Part shown: piece by piece, positions 1-5,623 of the stretch
How the letters are laid out: each line of letters starts with the position of its first letter
Position numbering within the stretch: the stretch's first letter is position 1
Position numbers and translations under genes: made by a program
Notes under the pieces: generated by a model
The model's database searches: none
What the model saw: the letters and a program-made list of their open reading frames with translations, nothing else
What the model was told of the DNA's origin: nothing
Assembly (NCBI GenBank): GCA_030064795.1
Contig: JASJEI010000467.1
Location: forward strand, 1-8,500
Length of the DNA stretch: 8,500 nucleotides
Direction of reading: 5' to 3'
Origin: Pleurocapsa sp. MO_226.B13
GTDB taxonomy: Bacteria > Cyanobacteriota > Cyanobacteriia > Cyanobacteriales > Xenococcaceae

Positions 1-106
1 GAAGTAGAGGCTGCTCAAACTGCTTCGCCGATGAAGCCGCTCAGACTACTCCACGGTTGTAAGTCAGCAATACGTGTTTTGCTTGAATCGGCAGCCTCAA
101 TTGTCC
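1..106. other. Flank beyond the attC site, no gene identified
   Basis: I see no supported gene. The stretch contains a small hairpin, GCTTC-GCCGAT-GAAGC, within a longer imperfect palindrome at about 3-51 (AGTAG...CTACT). A plus-strand frame is open from the window edge to about 186, but it reads through the attC site and I do not trust it. If the integron model holds, the sequence after GTTATCC (minus strand, below 107) should be the next cassette or the host insertion site. Confidence 0.4.
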
Positions 107-175
107 GGATAACGTTAAAGCTGAGGTGCGACACGAGCGTCAGCGAGTGGCGTCACCTCCAGCGACTTGTTGTGC
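107..175 (-). repeat. attC-like integron recombination site
   Basis: Read on the minus strand, the site starts with GCACAAC (175-169), directly after the TAG stop of the acetyltransferase gene, and ends with GTTATCC (113-107). Between them lie an imperfect palindrome with arms GCTGGAGGTG (L'') and CACCTCAGC (L'), differing by one unpaired extra G, unpaired spacers AAGTC and TTTAAC next to the core boxes, and a variable inner stem. R''-spacer-L''-loop-L'-spacer-R' with an extrahelical base in L'' is the known architecture of attC sites, which integron integrase recombines as a folded single strand. The expected cut is G^TT at 113/112. No integrase gene is in the window. The call rests on structure only; a chance hairpin is the alternative but would not explain the cassette border at 627-633. 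Confidence 0.8.
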
Positions 176-632
176 CTAATCAATGACATGTTCTGTCCAC
201 TCATTACAACACTTCCAGAAAAGGCAGTCACTTCCCTTCAAGCCAATCTTTTGATAAAAGTCATAAGCTTCTTCATTCGAAACCGTCACAACAGTGATTG
301 CATCATCTCCTCCGGCTTCTTCCACGAGTAATTTCATCAACTTTGATCCGATTCCTTTTCCAACGTAATCTCGGTCGACTCCTAAATCTGTTACGAACAA
401 GAAATATGCGAAATCAGTTAATCCAAAACAAATTCCTACTAGTAAATTTTCCTCATTCCGCGCAGTAATGGATAAAGAACAATTCTGAAGCAGTTTATTA
501 ATTCTCTTATCCAGGTCTTCCTTGGGATATTGGCTTCCCAAATCCGTCCTTTTTAGAAAATTATAATACTCTTCGTATTCTAATCTCTCACTTACTGAAT
601 ACTGGATCATATTTCCTTAAAGCTCTGCACAA
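113..632 (-). mobile_element. Single integron gene cassette (acetyltransferase plus attC)
   Basis: The cassette is bounded by G^TT cuts. Its start, read on the minus strand, is G^TTGTGC (633-627), 17 bases before the acetyltransferase start codon. Its end is AACG^TTATCC in the attC site. The start heptamer GTTGTGC is the exact reverse complement of the R'' box GCACAAC of the downstream attC. This is what an integrated cassette should show, because the R' partner of its own R'' is carried at the other end. Very little non-coding DNA and one gene in the attC orientation also fit. With no integrase or second attC visible, it would be a lone attC lacking an integrase, although a second cassette beyond position 1 cannot be excluded. 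Confidence 0.72.
176..610 (-). CDS. GNAT-family N-acetyltransferase, cassette-borne
   Basis: This 144-residue protein has one GNAT domain, expected to move an acetyl group from acetyl-CoA to an amine. The substrate cannot be told from the sequence. Motif A is a beta strand (about 72-79) followed by the pyrophosphate-binding loop GKGIGSK (84-90). Motif B includes AYDFYQKIGL (115-124), the usual helix and strand after the acetyl-CoA site. The length is normal for a stand-alone GNAT. ATG at 608-610 is preceded by AAGGA three bases upstream, so spacing is short but usable. The stop TAG directly touches the attC-like site, and the start lies 17 bases inside the predicted cassette border. GNAT enzymes are common integron cargo. 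The low-GC gene contains no HIP1 octamer, consistent with transfer. Confidence 0.9.
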   Translation of the reverse strand: MIQYSVSERLEYEEYYNFLKRTDLGSQYPKEDLDKRINKLLQNCSLSITARNEENLLVGICFGLTDFAYFLFVTDLGVDRDYVGKGIGSKLMKLLVEEAGGDDAITVVTVSNEEAYDFYQKIGLKGSDCLFWKCCNEWTEHVID

Positions 633-645
633 CTATTTATTCTAC

Positions 646-783
646 GGAAACTTTCTGTATAATCTCCCTGTGTGGAATGTTATCCAGAATTTTTCTGTAT
701 ATTCACCCTATGAGGGATGTTATCCAGAAACTTTCGGGATATTGTCCTTTAGTGGTATTGATCCAGAAATTTTCTAGATATCC
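646..783. repeat. Tandem array of ~40-bp repeats, about 3.5 units
   Basis: Units lie at 646-685 (40 bp), 686-725 (40 bp), 726-764 (39 bp) and 765-783 (partial). On the plus strand each begins with (A/G)GAAA or AGAAT, passes through TTTCTGTATAT, carries CCCT...GTGG or CCCTATGAGGG as a small inverted repeat, and ends GTTATCC or TTGATCC. Units differ by substitutions, so the array is not very recent. It fills the gap between the cassette border and the stop codon of the YdjM-family gene, and it touches that stop codon. It lies upstream of the acetyltransferase and could hold its promoter, but I see no clear promoter boxes. There are no spacers between units, so it is not a CRISPR array. Confidence 0.85.
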
Positions 784-1826
784 TACTTCACTCTAGGCTG
801 TACTACCTTTACTTCTACCGTACCTACTGCATACTGTTCCTTCAATAAAGCGATCGCCCTACCCAAACTACAATAACTAAACTTAATTCTGCTTCCGCTC
901 AAAACCGCCGTAGCCACTCTATTTGGCTCAATCGGTATCCTGACATCTTCGGGGAAGTCTACTGTTAGTTCTCCATTCAAATAGATATAAATGTCTGCAT
1001 TGTGATAAGCCTGTTTGAGTTCTTCCAGTGGTGCTACAGCATCTTCATCATTAAAGGTCAGATTTCTAATCTCAGTAGTAGCAGCTTCCCCGACTTCAGT
1101 ACTTACTTTGCTTGTAATTATCTGCTCTCCAGTCTTATAGATACCCTTGCCGTCGGTAACGATAAACTCATTACCTTCATTACCAATAATCAAATATTTA
1201 CCATCTGCACTAGTGCGATCGCTCGTCCAGTAACCTTTTATCTCCGCATAGACATTATTGGTACTGGCGTTCTCGTTATAGATTCTGACAATGCCATCTC
1301 TCAAACCTAGATTTTGAGAGACTTTCTGAGTTATGCCCCCACCATTGGCTAAATAAATTCCCAAACAGAGTAAAGCGATCGCTCCTCCCAACACCCATAA
1401 TTCACCAGCACCACCAGTCTTTAGTCTTCTTCTAGGATTTGATACAGAGATTGCCCAAACAGGCTCGGGATAAAATAGCTGTACTCCTTGCTTGGTAAAG
1501 GTATCAGAGAAACAGGAGAGGAGATGACCCAGAGGCAGGGCGATCGCAGCTTTAAGACTGCCATGTAGCCAGAAGTAGTTAACCCCCAGACTTACCGCAG
1601 TAATGGCAGCAGTAGCCAGCAGAGAATGAGTAATTGTTCTATGGGGAAAACGATCTTCGATCCAACTACTGATCGGAAAAAAGATTTTACCAATGGTTGA
1701 AGTAGTAGTATCTAGATCGGGAAGCTGCGAACCGATGATGGCTAGTCCCAACGGTAAAGGTTCTGCTGTTCCTAAGATTAAAGATGTTCCAGAGAGTGCG
1801 ATCGCTGCGTGGGTGATTGCCATCAT
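783..1826 (-). CDS. YdjM-family membrane-bound putative metal-dependent hydrolase
   Basis: This 347-residue protein has an N-terminal YdjM/YfhO-type domain with the family's metal-ligand pattern: H6, D37 and D39 (QLPDLD), H62 and H67 (PHRTITHS), H101, D108, then KQGVQLFYP. Several hydrophobic segments (about 9-32, 68-86, 91-105, 144-161) point to the inner membrane. The domain ends near residue 165. The rest, 166-347, is a mainly soluble extension rich in beta strands; I do not recognise it as a named domain. No substrate is known for the family. Two ATG codons stand in tandem (1826 and 1823) without a clear Shine-Dalgarno sequence, and a 27-bp inverted repeat lies just upstream. Five HIP1 octamers fall in the gene, a sign of long residence. 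Its 5' end and upstream region are repeated twice more to the right. Confidence 0.88.
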   Translation of the reverse strand: MMAITHAAIALSGTSLILGTAEPLPLGLAIIGSQLPDLDTTTSTIGKIFFPISSWIEDRFPHRTITHSLLATAAITAVSLGVNYFWLHGSLKAAIALPLGHLLSCFSDTFTKQGVQLFYPEPVWAISVSNPRRRLKTGGAGELWVLGGAIALLCLGIYLANGGGITQKVSQNLGLRDGIVRIYNENASTNNVYAEIKGYWTSDRTSADGKYLIIGNEGNEFIVTDGKGIYKTGEQIITSKVSTEVGEAATTEIRNLTFNDEDAVAPLEELKQAYHNADIYIYLNGELTVDFPEDVRIPIEPNRVATAVLSGSRIKFSYCSLGRAIALLKEQYAVGTVEVKVVQPRVK

Positions 1827-1830
1827 AGAC

Positions 1831-1857
1831 GGTAATTGGTATCGGTAGTCAATTACC
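1831..1857. promoter_or_regulatory. Inverted repeat just before the YdjM-family start
   Basis: The arms GGTAATTG (1831-1838) and CAATTACC (1850-1857) pair perfectly over 8 bases with an 11-base loop, ending four bases upstream of the ATG at 1826. In the second copy of this region the same arms remain with one mismatch (GGTAATCG near 2195 and CAATTACC ending at 2223), though the loop has changed almost completely. Arms kept while the loop drifts suggest a functional site: either an operator or an RNA hairpin that masks the start. The function is inferred. Confidence 0.45.
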
Positions 1858-1881
1858 AGTCTTAAATCTTTATTGCTTTCC

Positions 1882-1897
1882 TGTCAGTTATCTGACT
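1882..1897. promoter_or_regulatory. Small inverted repeat in the duplicated upstream region
   Basis: GTCAG-TTAT-CTGAC forms 5-bp arms with a 4-base centre. It lies inside the 52-bp block (1848-1899) repeated without a mismatch at 2214-2265. On the minus strand CTGACA resembles a -35 box, with a poor -10 (TAAGAC) 17 bases later, so this may be part of the promoter of the YdjM-family gene. The evidence is weak. Confidence 0.3.
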
Positions 1898-1943
1898 CAC
1901 TGGTTATAGATTTAAAACTATATATCAATGGCAAAAAAACACT

Positions 1944-2138
1944 ATGGAAATAACTAGTATTGCCGTATTATTCGTTATTTTAAGCGTGGTTGGGCTGGTT
2001 GGAGGTTCTTTTTCGGCTGGTGGTCTTACATTCGATCTGAAAACAGGGAAAGGAATAGCCAACTTCTTTCTGATAGTTGTTGGAGTAGCAGGATTAGTAA
2101 TTATTGTGTTTGATTATTTCTATTTTTTGAACAAGTAG
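1944..2138 (+). CDS. Small membrane protein of unknown function, two predicted helices
   Basis: This 64-residue protein has two hydrophobic stretches, about residues 5-27 and 41-61, joined by a short polar loop (FDLKTGKGI), and ends in LNK. That pattern fits a hairpin-type inner-membrane protein. I do not recognise a family. ATG at 1944 has only an A-rich stretch before it and no good Shine-Dalgarno sequence, so the start is moderately supported. It is transcribed away from the YdjM-family gene, 117 bases separating the starts. Its first three codons lie within the duplicated block: the second copy has ATTGAAATT where this gene has ATGGAAATA. It may be a toxin-like, immunity-like or accessory membrane peptide, but nothing in the sequence decides this. 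Confidence 0.55.
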   Translation: MEITSIAVLFVILSVVGLVGGSFSAGGLTFDLKTGKGIANFFLIVVGVAGLVIIVFDYFYFLNK

Positions 2139-2160
2139 AGTCTTTGATATTTTTGTATTA

Positions 2161-2317
2161 CTGCGAGCGCACAGTGGGTAATTGCCATCATAGGCGGTAA
2201 TCGATCATATGTGGTCAATTACCAGTCTTAAATCTTTATTGCTTTCCTGTCAGTTATCTGACTCAAAGCGCGATATAACAATCGAGAGCCGAATCAATAG
2301 AACACTATTGAAATTGT
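2161..2317. repeat. Duplicated gene-start/intergenic repeat, copy 2
   Basis: Second copy of the block at 1797-1953. The gene-start part (2163-2191) still encodes MMAITHCALAV on the minus strand and matches copy 1 at 24 of 29 bases, but the frame then runs into unrelated sequence and no YdjM-type domain follows. The 52-bp core at 2214-2265 is identical to copy 1. The right end, AACACTATTGAAATT, leads in frame into the ATG of the plus-strand acetyltransferase at 2319, just as copy 1 leads into the small membrane gene. Confidence 0.85.
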
Positions 2318-2318
2318 C

Positions 2319-2810
2319 ATGAATCTACGCCCTGCCACAATTGCCGATCTAAATTTATTACAACATTGGGATTCTCAACCTCATATAATTGCCTCAAACC
2401 CTAATGATCAATGGGATTGGTTCGTAGAACTTAAGCATAAGTCTGAGGGTCGAGAACAATTCATTGCTGAAATTAATGGTCGTCCCATCGGATTCATCGA
2501 GATAACCGCTCCAGCACTTGACGATAGTAATTATTGGGGTAATGTCACGGCGAATCTTCGCGCCATTGACATCTGGATTGGGGAAGAGACCGATTTGGGC
2601 AAAGGCTATGGAACAAAAATGATGCAGCTTGCCCTTAGCCGATGTTTCGCCGACCCACTTGTAACGGTGGTACTCGTCGATCCACTTGCCAGTAATACCC
2701 GCGCCCACCGCTTCTATGAACGTCTTGGCTTCCAATTTGTGGAACAGAGATGGTTCGGTAATGATGACTGCTTCGTTTATCGGCTAAACCGAGCAGATTG
2801 GCATGATTAA
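2319..2810 (+). CDS. GNAT acetyltransferase, AAC(6')-like
   Basis: This 163-residue single-domain GNAT opens with the strand NLRPATIADLNLL, typical of RimJ/AAC(6')-type members. Motif A is AIDIWIGEETDLGKGYGTKM (82-101), containing the acetyl-CoA loop GKGYGT. Further on are DP.V...LVDPLASNTRAH and RFYERLGF (131-138). The order of RxID, LGKGxGT, DPxVT, DPxxSNxRA and YExxGF is that of the aminoglycoside 6'-N-acetyltransferase group, so acetylation of an aminoglycoside-like amine is possible. Many environmental relatives have no known substrate and resistance is not shown. ATG at 2319 is chosen because the family starts at this strand. An in-frame ATT twelve bases upstream marks the end of the duplicated repeat. 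No HIP1 octamer lies in the gene and no attC-like site follows it. Confidence 0.9.
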   Translation: MNLRPATIADLNLLQHWDSQPHIIASNPNDQWDWFVELKHKSEGREQFIAEINGRPIGFIEITAPALDDSNYWGNVTANLRAIDIWIGEETDLGKGYGTKMMQLALSRCFADPLVTVVLVDPLASNTRAHRFYERLGFQFVEQRWFGNDDCFVYRLNRADWHD

Positions 2811-2880
2811 AGTGCGATAGCATCGTCATAGTGACAAGTGGAAAAAATTGTAACTCCTCATATCTCAAAATCTCTCTGAC

Positions 2881-2910
2881 CGCGATCTCTGCGTGGGTAA
2901 TTGCCATCAT
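2881..2910 (-). pseudogene. Third copy of the YdjM-family gene start, remnant
   Basis: On the minus strand the sequence reads MMAITHAEIAV, starting with two ATG codons (2910 and 2907). Over 2882-2910 it matches the YdjM-family gene start (1798-1826) at 27 of 29 bases. The frame then continues antisense through the acetyltransferase gene without any YdjM motif, so this is the head of a lost gene or a duplicated gene start, not a working gene. Unlike copies 1 and 2, the upstream region to the right (2911-2935) does not match. Confidence 0.75.
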
Positions 2911-2935
2911 AATCAGTCATCAGTGATTAACAAAG

Positions 2936-3277
2936 TTAGGCTTTTGCCTGTTTTTGAATTTCAATCAATTCAATTTTCTGTTTTTCTAAAGATGCAAGTT
3001 TTCTCTTCAGGCTATTTATTTCTTTGTTAATTTTTTGCAACTTATGTTTGACCTCTTGTTCTTCTACACCTTTAGTTCCGTGTAGTTCTTGGGCTAATGA
3101 TTTGACTTCAATGCGAAGTAGTCTGAAATATGGATTACCATGAGCATAGTTTTGTCGGTATTGCAATTTGCCCACTTTCATTGCCTCAATTACTTCATCT
3201 TCCGTAAGACCAAATTCTTTACAGGCATTTTTGTGGCTTAAGGTTGCACCTTTCTTTAGCCACTGAGACTCTGACAC
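2936..3277 (-). CDS. Small coiled-coil protein, possible DNA-binding N-terminal domain
   Basis: The protein has 113 residues if it starts at GTG 3275-3277, which I prefer because GGGAGAG stands six bases upstream. A TTG two codons earlier would overlap that ribosome-binding site. The N-terminal half (LSHKNACKEFGLTEDEV, then HGNPYFRLLRIEVKSLA) reads as a short alpha/beta module. Its order of K-A-KEF-LT-E plus NPYFR recalls the C-terminal module of XPA-type DNA-binding proteins, but this is only a resemblance and I do not claim homology. The last 40 residues are a charged heptad-type coiled coil (KLQKINKEINSLKRKLASLE), likely for oligomerisation or pairing with the coiled coil of the pentapeptide protein. 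The gene lies 43 bases after the pentapeptide gene and is probably co-transcribed with it. Confidence 0.75.
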   Translation of the reverse strand: MSESQWLKKGATLSHKNACKEFGLTEDEVIEAMKVGKLQYRQNYAHGNPYFRLLRIEVKSLAQELHGTKGVEEQEVKHKLQKINKEINSLKRKLASLEKQKIELIEIQKQAKA

Positions 3278-3320
3278 TTTCAACTCTCCCGTTTCATTCA
3301 GTAATATACATTCCCTGATT

Positions 3321-4811
3321 TTACTCAGCTTTGGCTTCTAGCCAACCTTTAATGGCTCCGGTAATCAAAACTCCTACAGGGTTATCAAGAGCTTTTTCCA
3401 AAGCAGCTAGACCACCTTCTTTGGCGGCATTAATGACTCGCTGCTTCCAAGTCGGGTCATTCTCTATGCGCTTGATAGCTTCTACCGCCACCATCATCTT
3501 CTCGGCTGTGGTGTTAGTCGGATAGGTCTGGGACAGTTGCTCTAGGAGTTGCTGGATCTCTGCTGCTGCTTGGGCTAGGTTTTGTTGCTCTGCTTCATTA
3601 ATCACTCCAGCAACCTTTGCCCCTTTTTGAATCTCACCACCGCTCATGTGGCCAATACCAATATTGCCACTCTGGTTATAGGTATCTCCTTTAGATTGAC
3701 TTTCTGCCACAGCCTTTGCCTCAACATTAACAATAGTAGGATTACTAACTTTAGCTACTAATTCTGCCATTTTCATAATATTGGCACTATTTTGTTTATA
3801 AATTTCTATTTCCCTATCTTTAGCATTAAGTTCCAATCGATAGTTATCTTCTATAGCTTTAAGTTGAATTTCATATTCTCGCTTTAGATATTGTTCAACT
3901 TCTGCTTTATTAGCATCGGCTGGAACTTCAACACGAACCACAAAAGCACCACCAGATTTTCTTTCTATTGCTTGAATAGCTAATTCACTGCTACCACATT
4001 CAACCTGTAGGTTTTGAAATGAGATGAGAAAAGCTTGCCAATCAATACCATCAGAGAAAATCAGGTCAACAGTCTCTAAAGCCTTTTGGAATAACGTGGT
4101 AAATTCTCCTGGAGCAAAGTTCCCACTAGCGGGACGACGTTCTTGTTGATTTTCTTTCAAATAAACATAGTCGCAAATCACATTATCCAGGTTGGTTTCA
4201 CTGTTGATATTCCAGTTTTCTAAACAGGCTCCAGTAAATGTTGCACCGTTAAAGTTGGTTCCCAGTGCTTGAGTTCTGCCGAGGTTTGCCCCTCTGAAGT
4301 CTGCCCCTTCGAGGTTAGCTGAGAAGAGGTTTGCCCCTCTGAAGTCTGCCCCTTCGAGGTTAGCTGAGAAGAGGTCTGCCTCGGTGAGATTCGCCCCGGT
4401 GAGATTCGCCTGACTGAAGTCTGCTCTACTGAGATATGCTCTACTGAGGTCTGCTCTTCTGAGATTTCGGTTCGCTGCTCCTTGATTGATAATTTCCCAA
4501 ACTAAACGCCATTTCTCATCAATAACCGTCTCCTGAGTAATTTGGGCTTCTTTCAAGTTTGCCCCACTGAGGTCTGCATCACTACAGTCTGTCCAACGGA
4601 GATTTGCCCCATTAAGGTCTGCCTCCCTGAGGTCTGCCAAACGGAGACTTACCCCCCTGAGGTCTGCCTCCCTGAGGTCTGCCAAACGGAGACTTACCCC
4701 CCTGAGGTCTGCCTCCCTGAGGTCTATTCTTATTTCAGGATTTTTCTTCCTCCACTGATTCCATGCACTTACCCCTTGCCTAAGCACAGCCAGATGCTCT
4801 TCATTTGCCAT
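3321..4811 (-). CDS. Pentapeptide-repeat protein with coiled coil and C-terminal helical tail
   Basis: This 496-residue protein has, in order, a short N-terminal helix (1-22); a first block of A(D/N)LxX pentapeptides (about 27-91); a 25-residue break with KWRLVWEIINQGA (100-112); a second block (about 117-215); a mixed region (235-295) ending in a strand-rich VVRVEVPA; a long charged coiled coil (302-340); a Gly-rich stretch, NQSGNIGIGHMSGGEI (379-394); and a helical tail (405-490) that looks conserved. Pentapeptide blocks fold as right-handed quadrilateral beta helices used as scaffolds; the function here is unknown. GAGGAG five bases before ATG 4809-4811 supports the start. It lies nine bases after the ATPase gene, in the same operon. 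Two exact 45-bp tandem duplications lie within the repeat blocks. Confidence 0.93.
   Translation of the reverse strand: MANEEHLAVLRQGVSAWNQWRKKNPEIRIDLREADLRGVSLRLADLREADLRGVSLRLADLREADLNGANLRWTDCSDADLSGANLKEAQITQETVIDEKWRLVWEIINQGAANRNLRRADLSRAYLSRADFSQANLTGANLTEADLFSANLEGADFRGANLFSANLEGADFRGANLGRTQALGTNFNGATFTGACLENWNINSETNLDNVICDYVYLKENQQERRPASGNFAPGEFTTLFQKALETVDLIFSDGIDWQAFLISFQNLQVECGSSELAIQAIERKSGGAFVVRVEVPADANKAEVEQYLKREYEIQLKAIEDNYRLELNAKDREIEIYKQNSANIMKMAELVAKVSNPTIVNVEAKAVAESQSKGDTYNQSGNIGIGHMSGGEIQKGAKVAGVINEAEQQNLAQAAAEIQQLLEQLSQTYPTNTTAEKMMVAVEAIKRIENDPTWKQRVINAAKEGGLAALEKALDNPVGVLITGAIKGWLEAKAE
4281..4370 (-). repeat. Exact 45-bp tandem duplication within the pentapeptide gene (block 2)
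   Basis: Units 4281-4325 and 4326-4370 are identical over all 45 bases. They encode FSANLEGADFRGANL twice (residues 148-177). Identity at silent positions shows the duplication is recent or kept uniform by gene conversion. Confidence 0.95.
4621..4725 (-). repeat. Exact 45-bp tandem duplication within the pentapeptide gene (block 1)
   Basis: Units 4621-4665 and 4666-4710 are identical, and the first 15 bases of a third copy follow (4711-4725). They encode repeated DLREADLRGVSLRLA segments (residues 30-64). The unit sequence differs from the other 45-bp duplication in the same gene, so the two expansions are independent. Confidence 0.95.
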
Positions 4812-4820
4812 CCTAACTCC

Positions 4821-5594
4821 TCACTGCCCTAACCTTTTCCTCGCACCTTTAACACTACCTAACTGTTTCAGTGCCATACCTGCAACCAAGCAGACACCAC
4901 CAGTTATGTACAATCCTTTGTTACCCGTTCCCATGCCGATAAAGCGCACAATCCCAAAAGCCATCAGTGCGGCGATGATTATGGGCATGATGACCACATA
5001 GTTCGTATGTTCTGGTTTATCCTGCTTGATTCCTAACTTCTCATTTCTAATAATCTTCCTAGCTAACATCGGGTTACGTCCTGCCAGTGGTTGAAGTTCA
5101 GCCAGACGAGATTTACTTATCTGGAGTCCCACTCTTCGAGCTTCTGCTTCCATCACTTCTCTAATATGGCGATCGCTTGGCAAGTCCAATTCAATCTCCA
5201 ACATATCGAGGAAGATATCTTTGCCAGGATTAGCGACGGCAAAGCAAACGATTCTTACACCAGCAGAAATCATGTCTTCTAACCAATATCTGATACTGGT
5301 AGTTAACCGTTTAGCTTCGGGGAAGACGAGCAGGGTATCCTCACCACTGTTAACTAAAATCTCTTCCTTGAGAGCATCAACAGTCATGGCTTTACCTTCG
5401 TCATTTTCTGTAGGACAACCAAGCTGCATGGCGATCGCAATGAAGAATTTCTTAATCGAACCTTTATAAGTGGCGATCGCGCTCCTGAACTCGCCCGATA
5501 ATTCCTCATGGACTGCCAGAGCAAAATCATTTTTACCCGTACCAGCTTCACCGAGAACGATTACCGAATTACCAGCAGCGATCGCATTTACCAC
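4821..5594 (-). CDS. ATP-binding membrane protein with degenerate Walker motifs
   Basis: The protein has 257 residues from GTG 5592-5594. A P-loop NTPase domain has Walker A GEAGTGKN (15-22), where Asn replaces the usual Ser/Thr that holds magnesium, and a Walker B position TLLVFPE (87-93), where Pro-Glu replaces Asp-Glu. A helical region with RNPMLARKII (173-182) follows, as in AAA/STAND lids. Two membrane segments, about 199-221 and 228-245, precede a basic tail. It is likely anchored in the inner membrane facing the cytoplasm, and may bind ATP with little hydrolysis. GTG 5594 has no Shine-Dalgarno sequence; the frame is open further upstream and could have begun at 5627, where GTA now stands. 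The pentapeptide gene follows nine bases later. Confidence 0.85.
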   Translation of the reverse strand: MVNAIAAGNSVIVLGEAGTGKNDFALAVHEELSGEFRSAIATYKGSIKKFFIAIAMQLGCPTENDEGKAMTVDALKEEILVNSGEDTLLVFPEAKRLTTSIRYWLEDMISAGVRIVCFAVANPGKDIFLDMLEIELDLPSDRHIREVMEAEARRVGLQISKSRLAELQPLAGRNPMLARKIIRNEKLGIKQDKPEHTNYVVIMPIIIAALMAFGIVRFIGMGTGNKGLYITGGVCLVAGMALKQLGSVKGARKRLGQ

Positions 5595-5623
5595 CTTATT
5601 GAAGGTGTCATCATCTCTGTAAC

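Larger units (their letters stand above)
1797..1953. repeat. Duplicated gene-start/intergenic repeat, copy 1
   Basis: This block holds the first ten codons of the YdjM-family gene (minus strand), its upstream region, and the first three codons of the small plus-strand membrane gene. Copy 2 lies at 2161-2317. The two share a perfect 52-bp core (1848-1899 equals 2214-2265), a gene-start block at 1798-1826, ATCAAT (1924-1929), and AACACTAT(G/T)GAAAT near the right end (1938-1951). The stretch 1900-1922 has diverged. Confidence 0.85.

Noticed and set aside
1..186. Plus-strand open frame running in from the window edge
   Set aside because: It has no start in the window, reads straight through the attC-like palindrome, and shows no recognisable protein motif.
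646..783. CRISPR-like array
   Set aside because: Units touch each other with no unique spacers and differ from one another; it is a simple tandem repeat.
2811..2880. Second attC site after the AAC(6')-like gene
   Set aside because: There is no GTT/AAC core pair and no palindrome with unpaired spacers; this gene did not come as a recognisable cassette.
2635..2910. 91-codon minus-strand frame starting MMAITHAEIA
   Set aside because: Only the first eleven codons match the YdjM gene start; the rest is antisense to a well-supported acetyltransferase. Kept only as a remnant.
4542..4832. Plus-strand frame with repeated CPTEVC/PPEVC motifs
   Set aside because: Antisense shadow of the pentapeptide repeats; the repetition comes from the opposite-strand gene.
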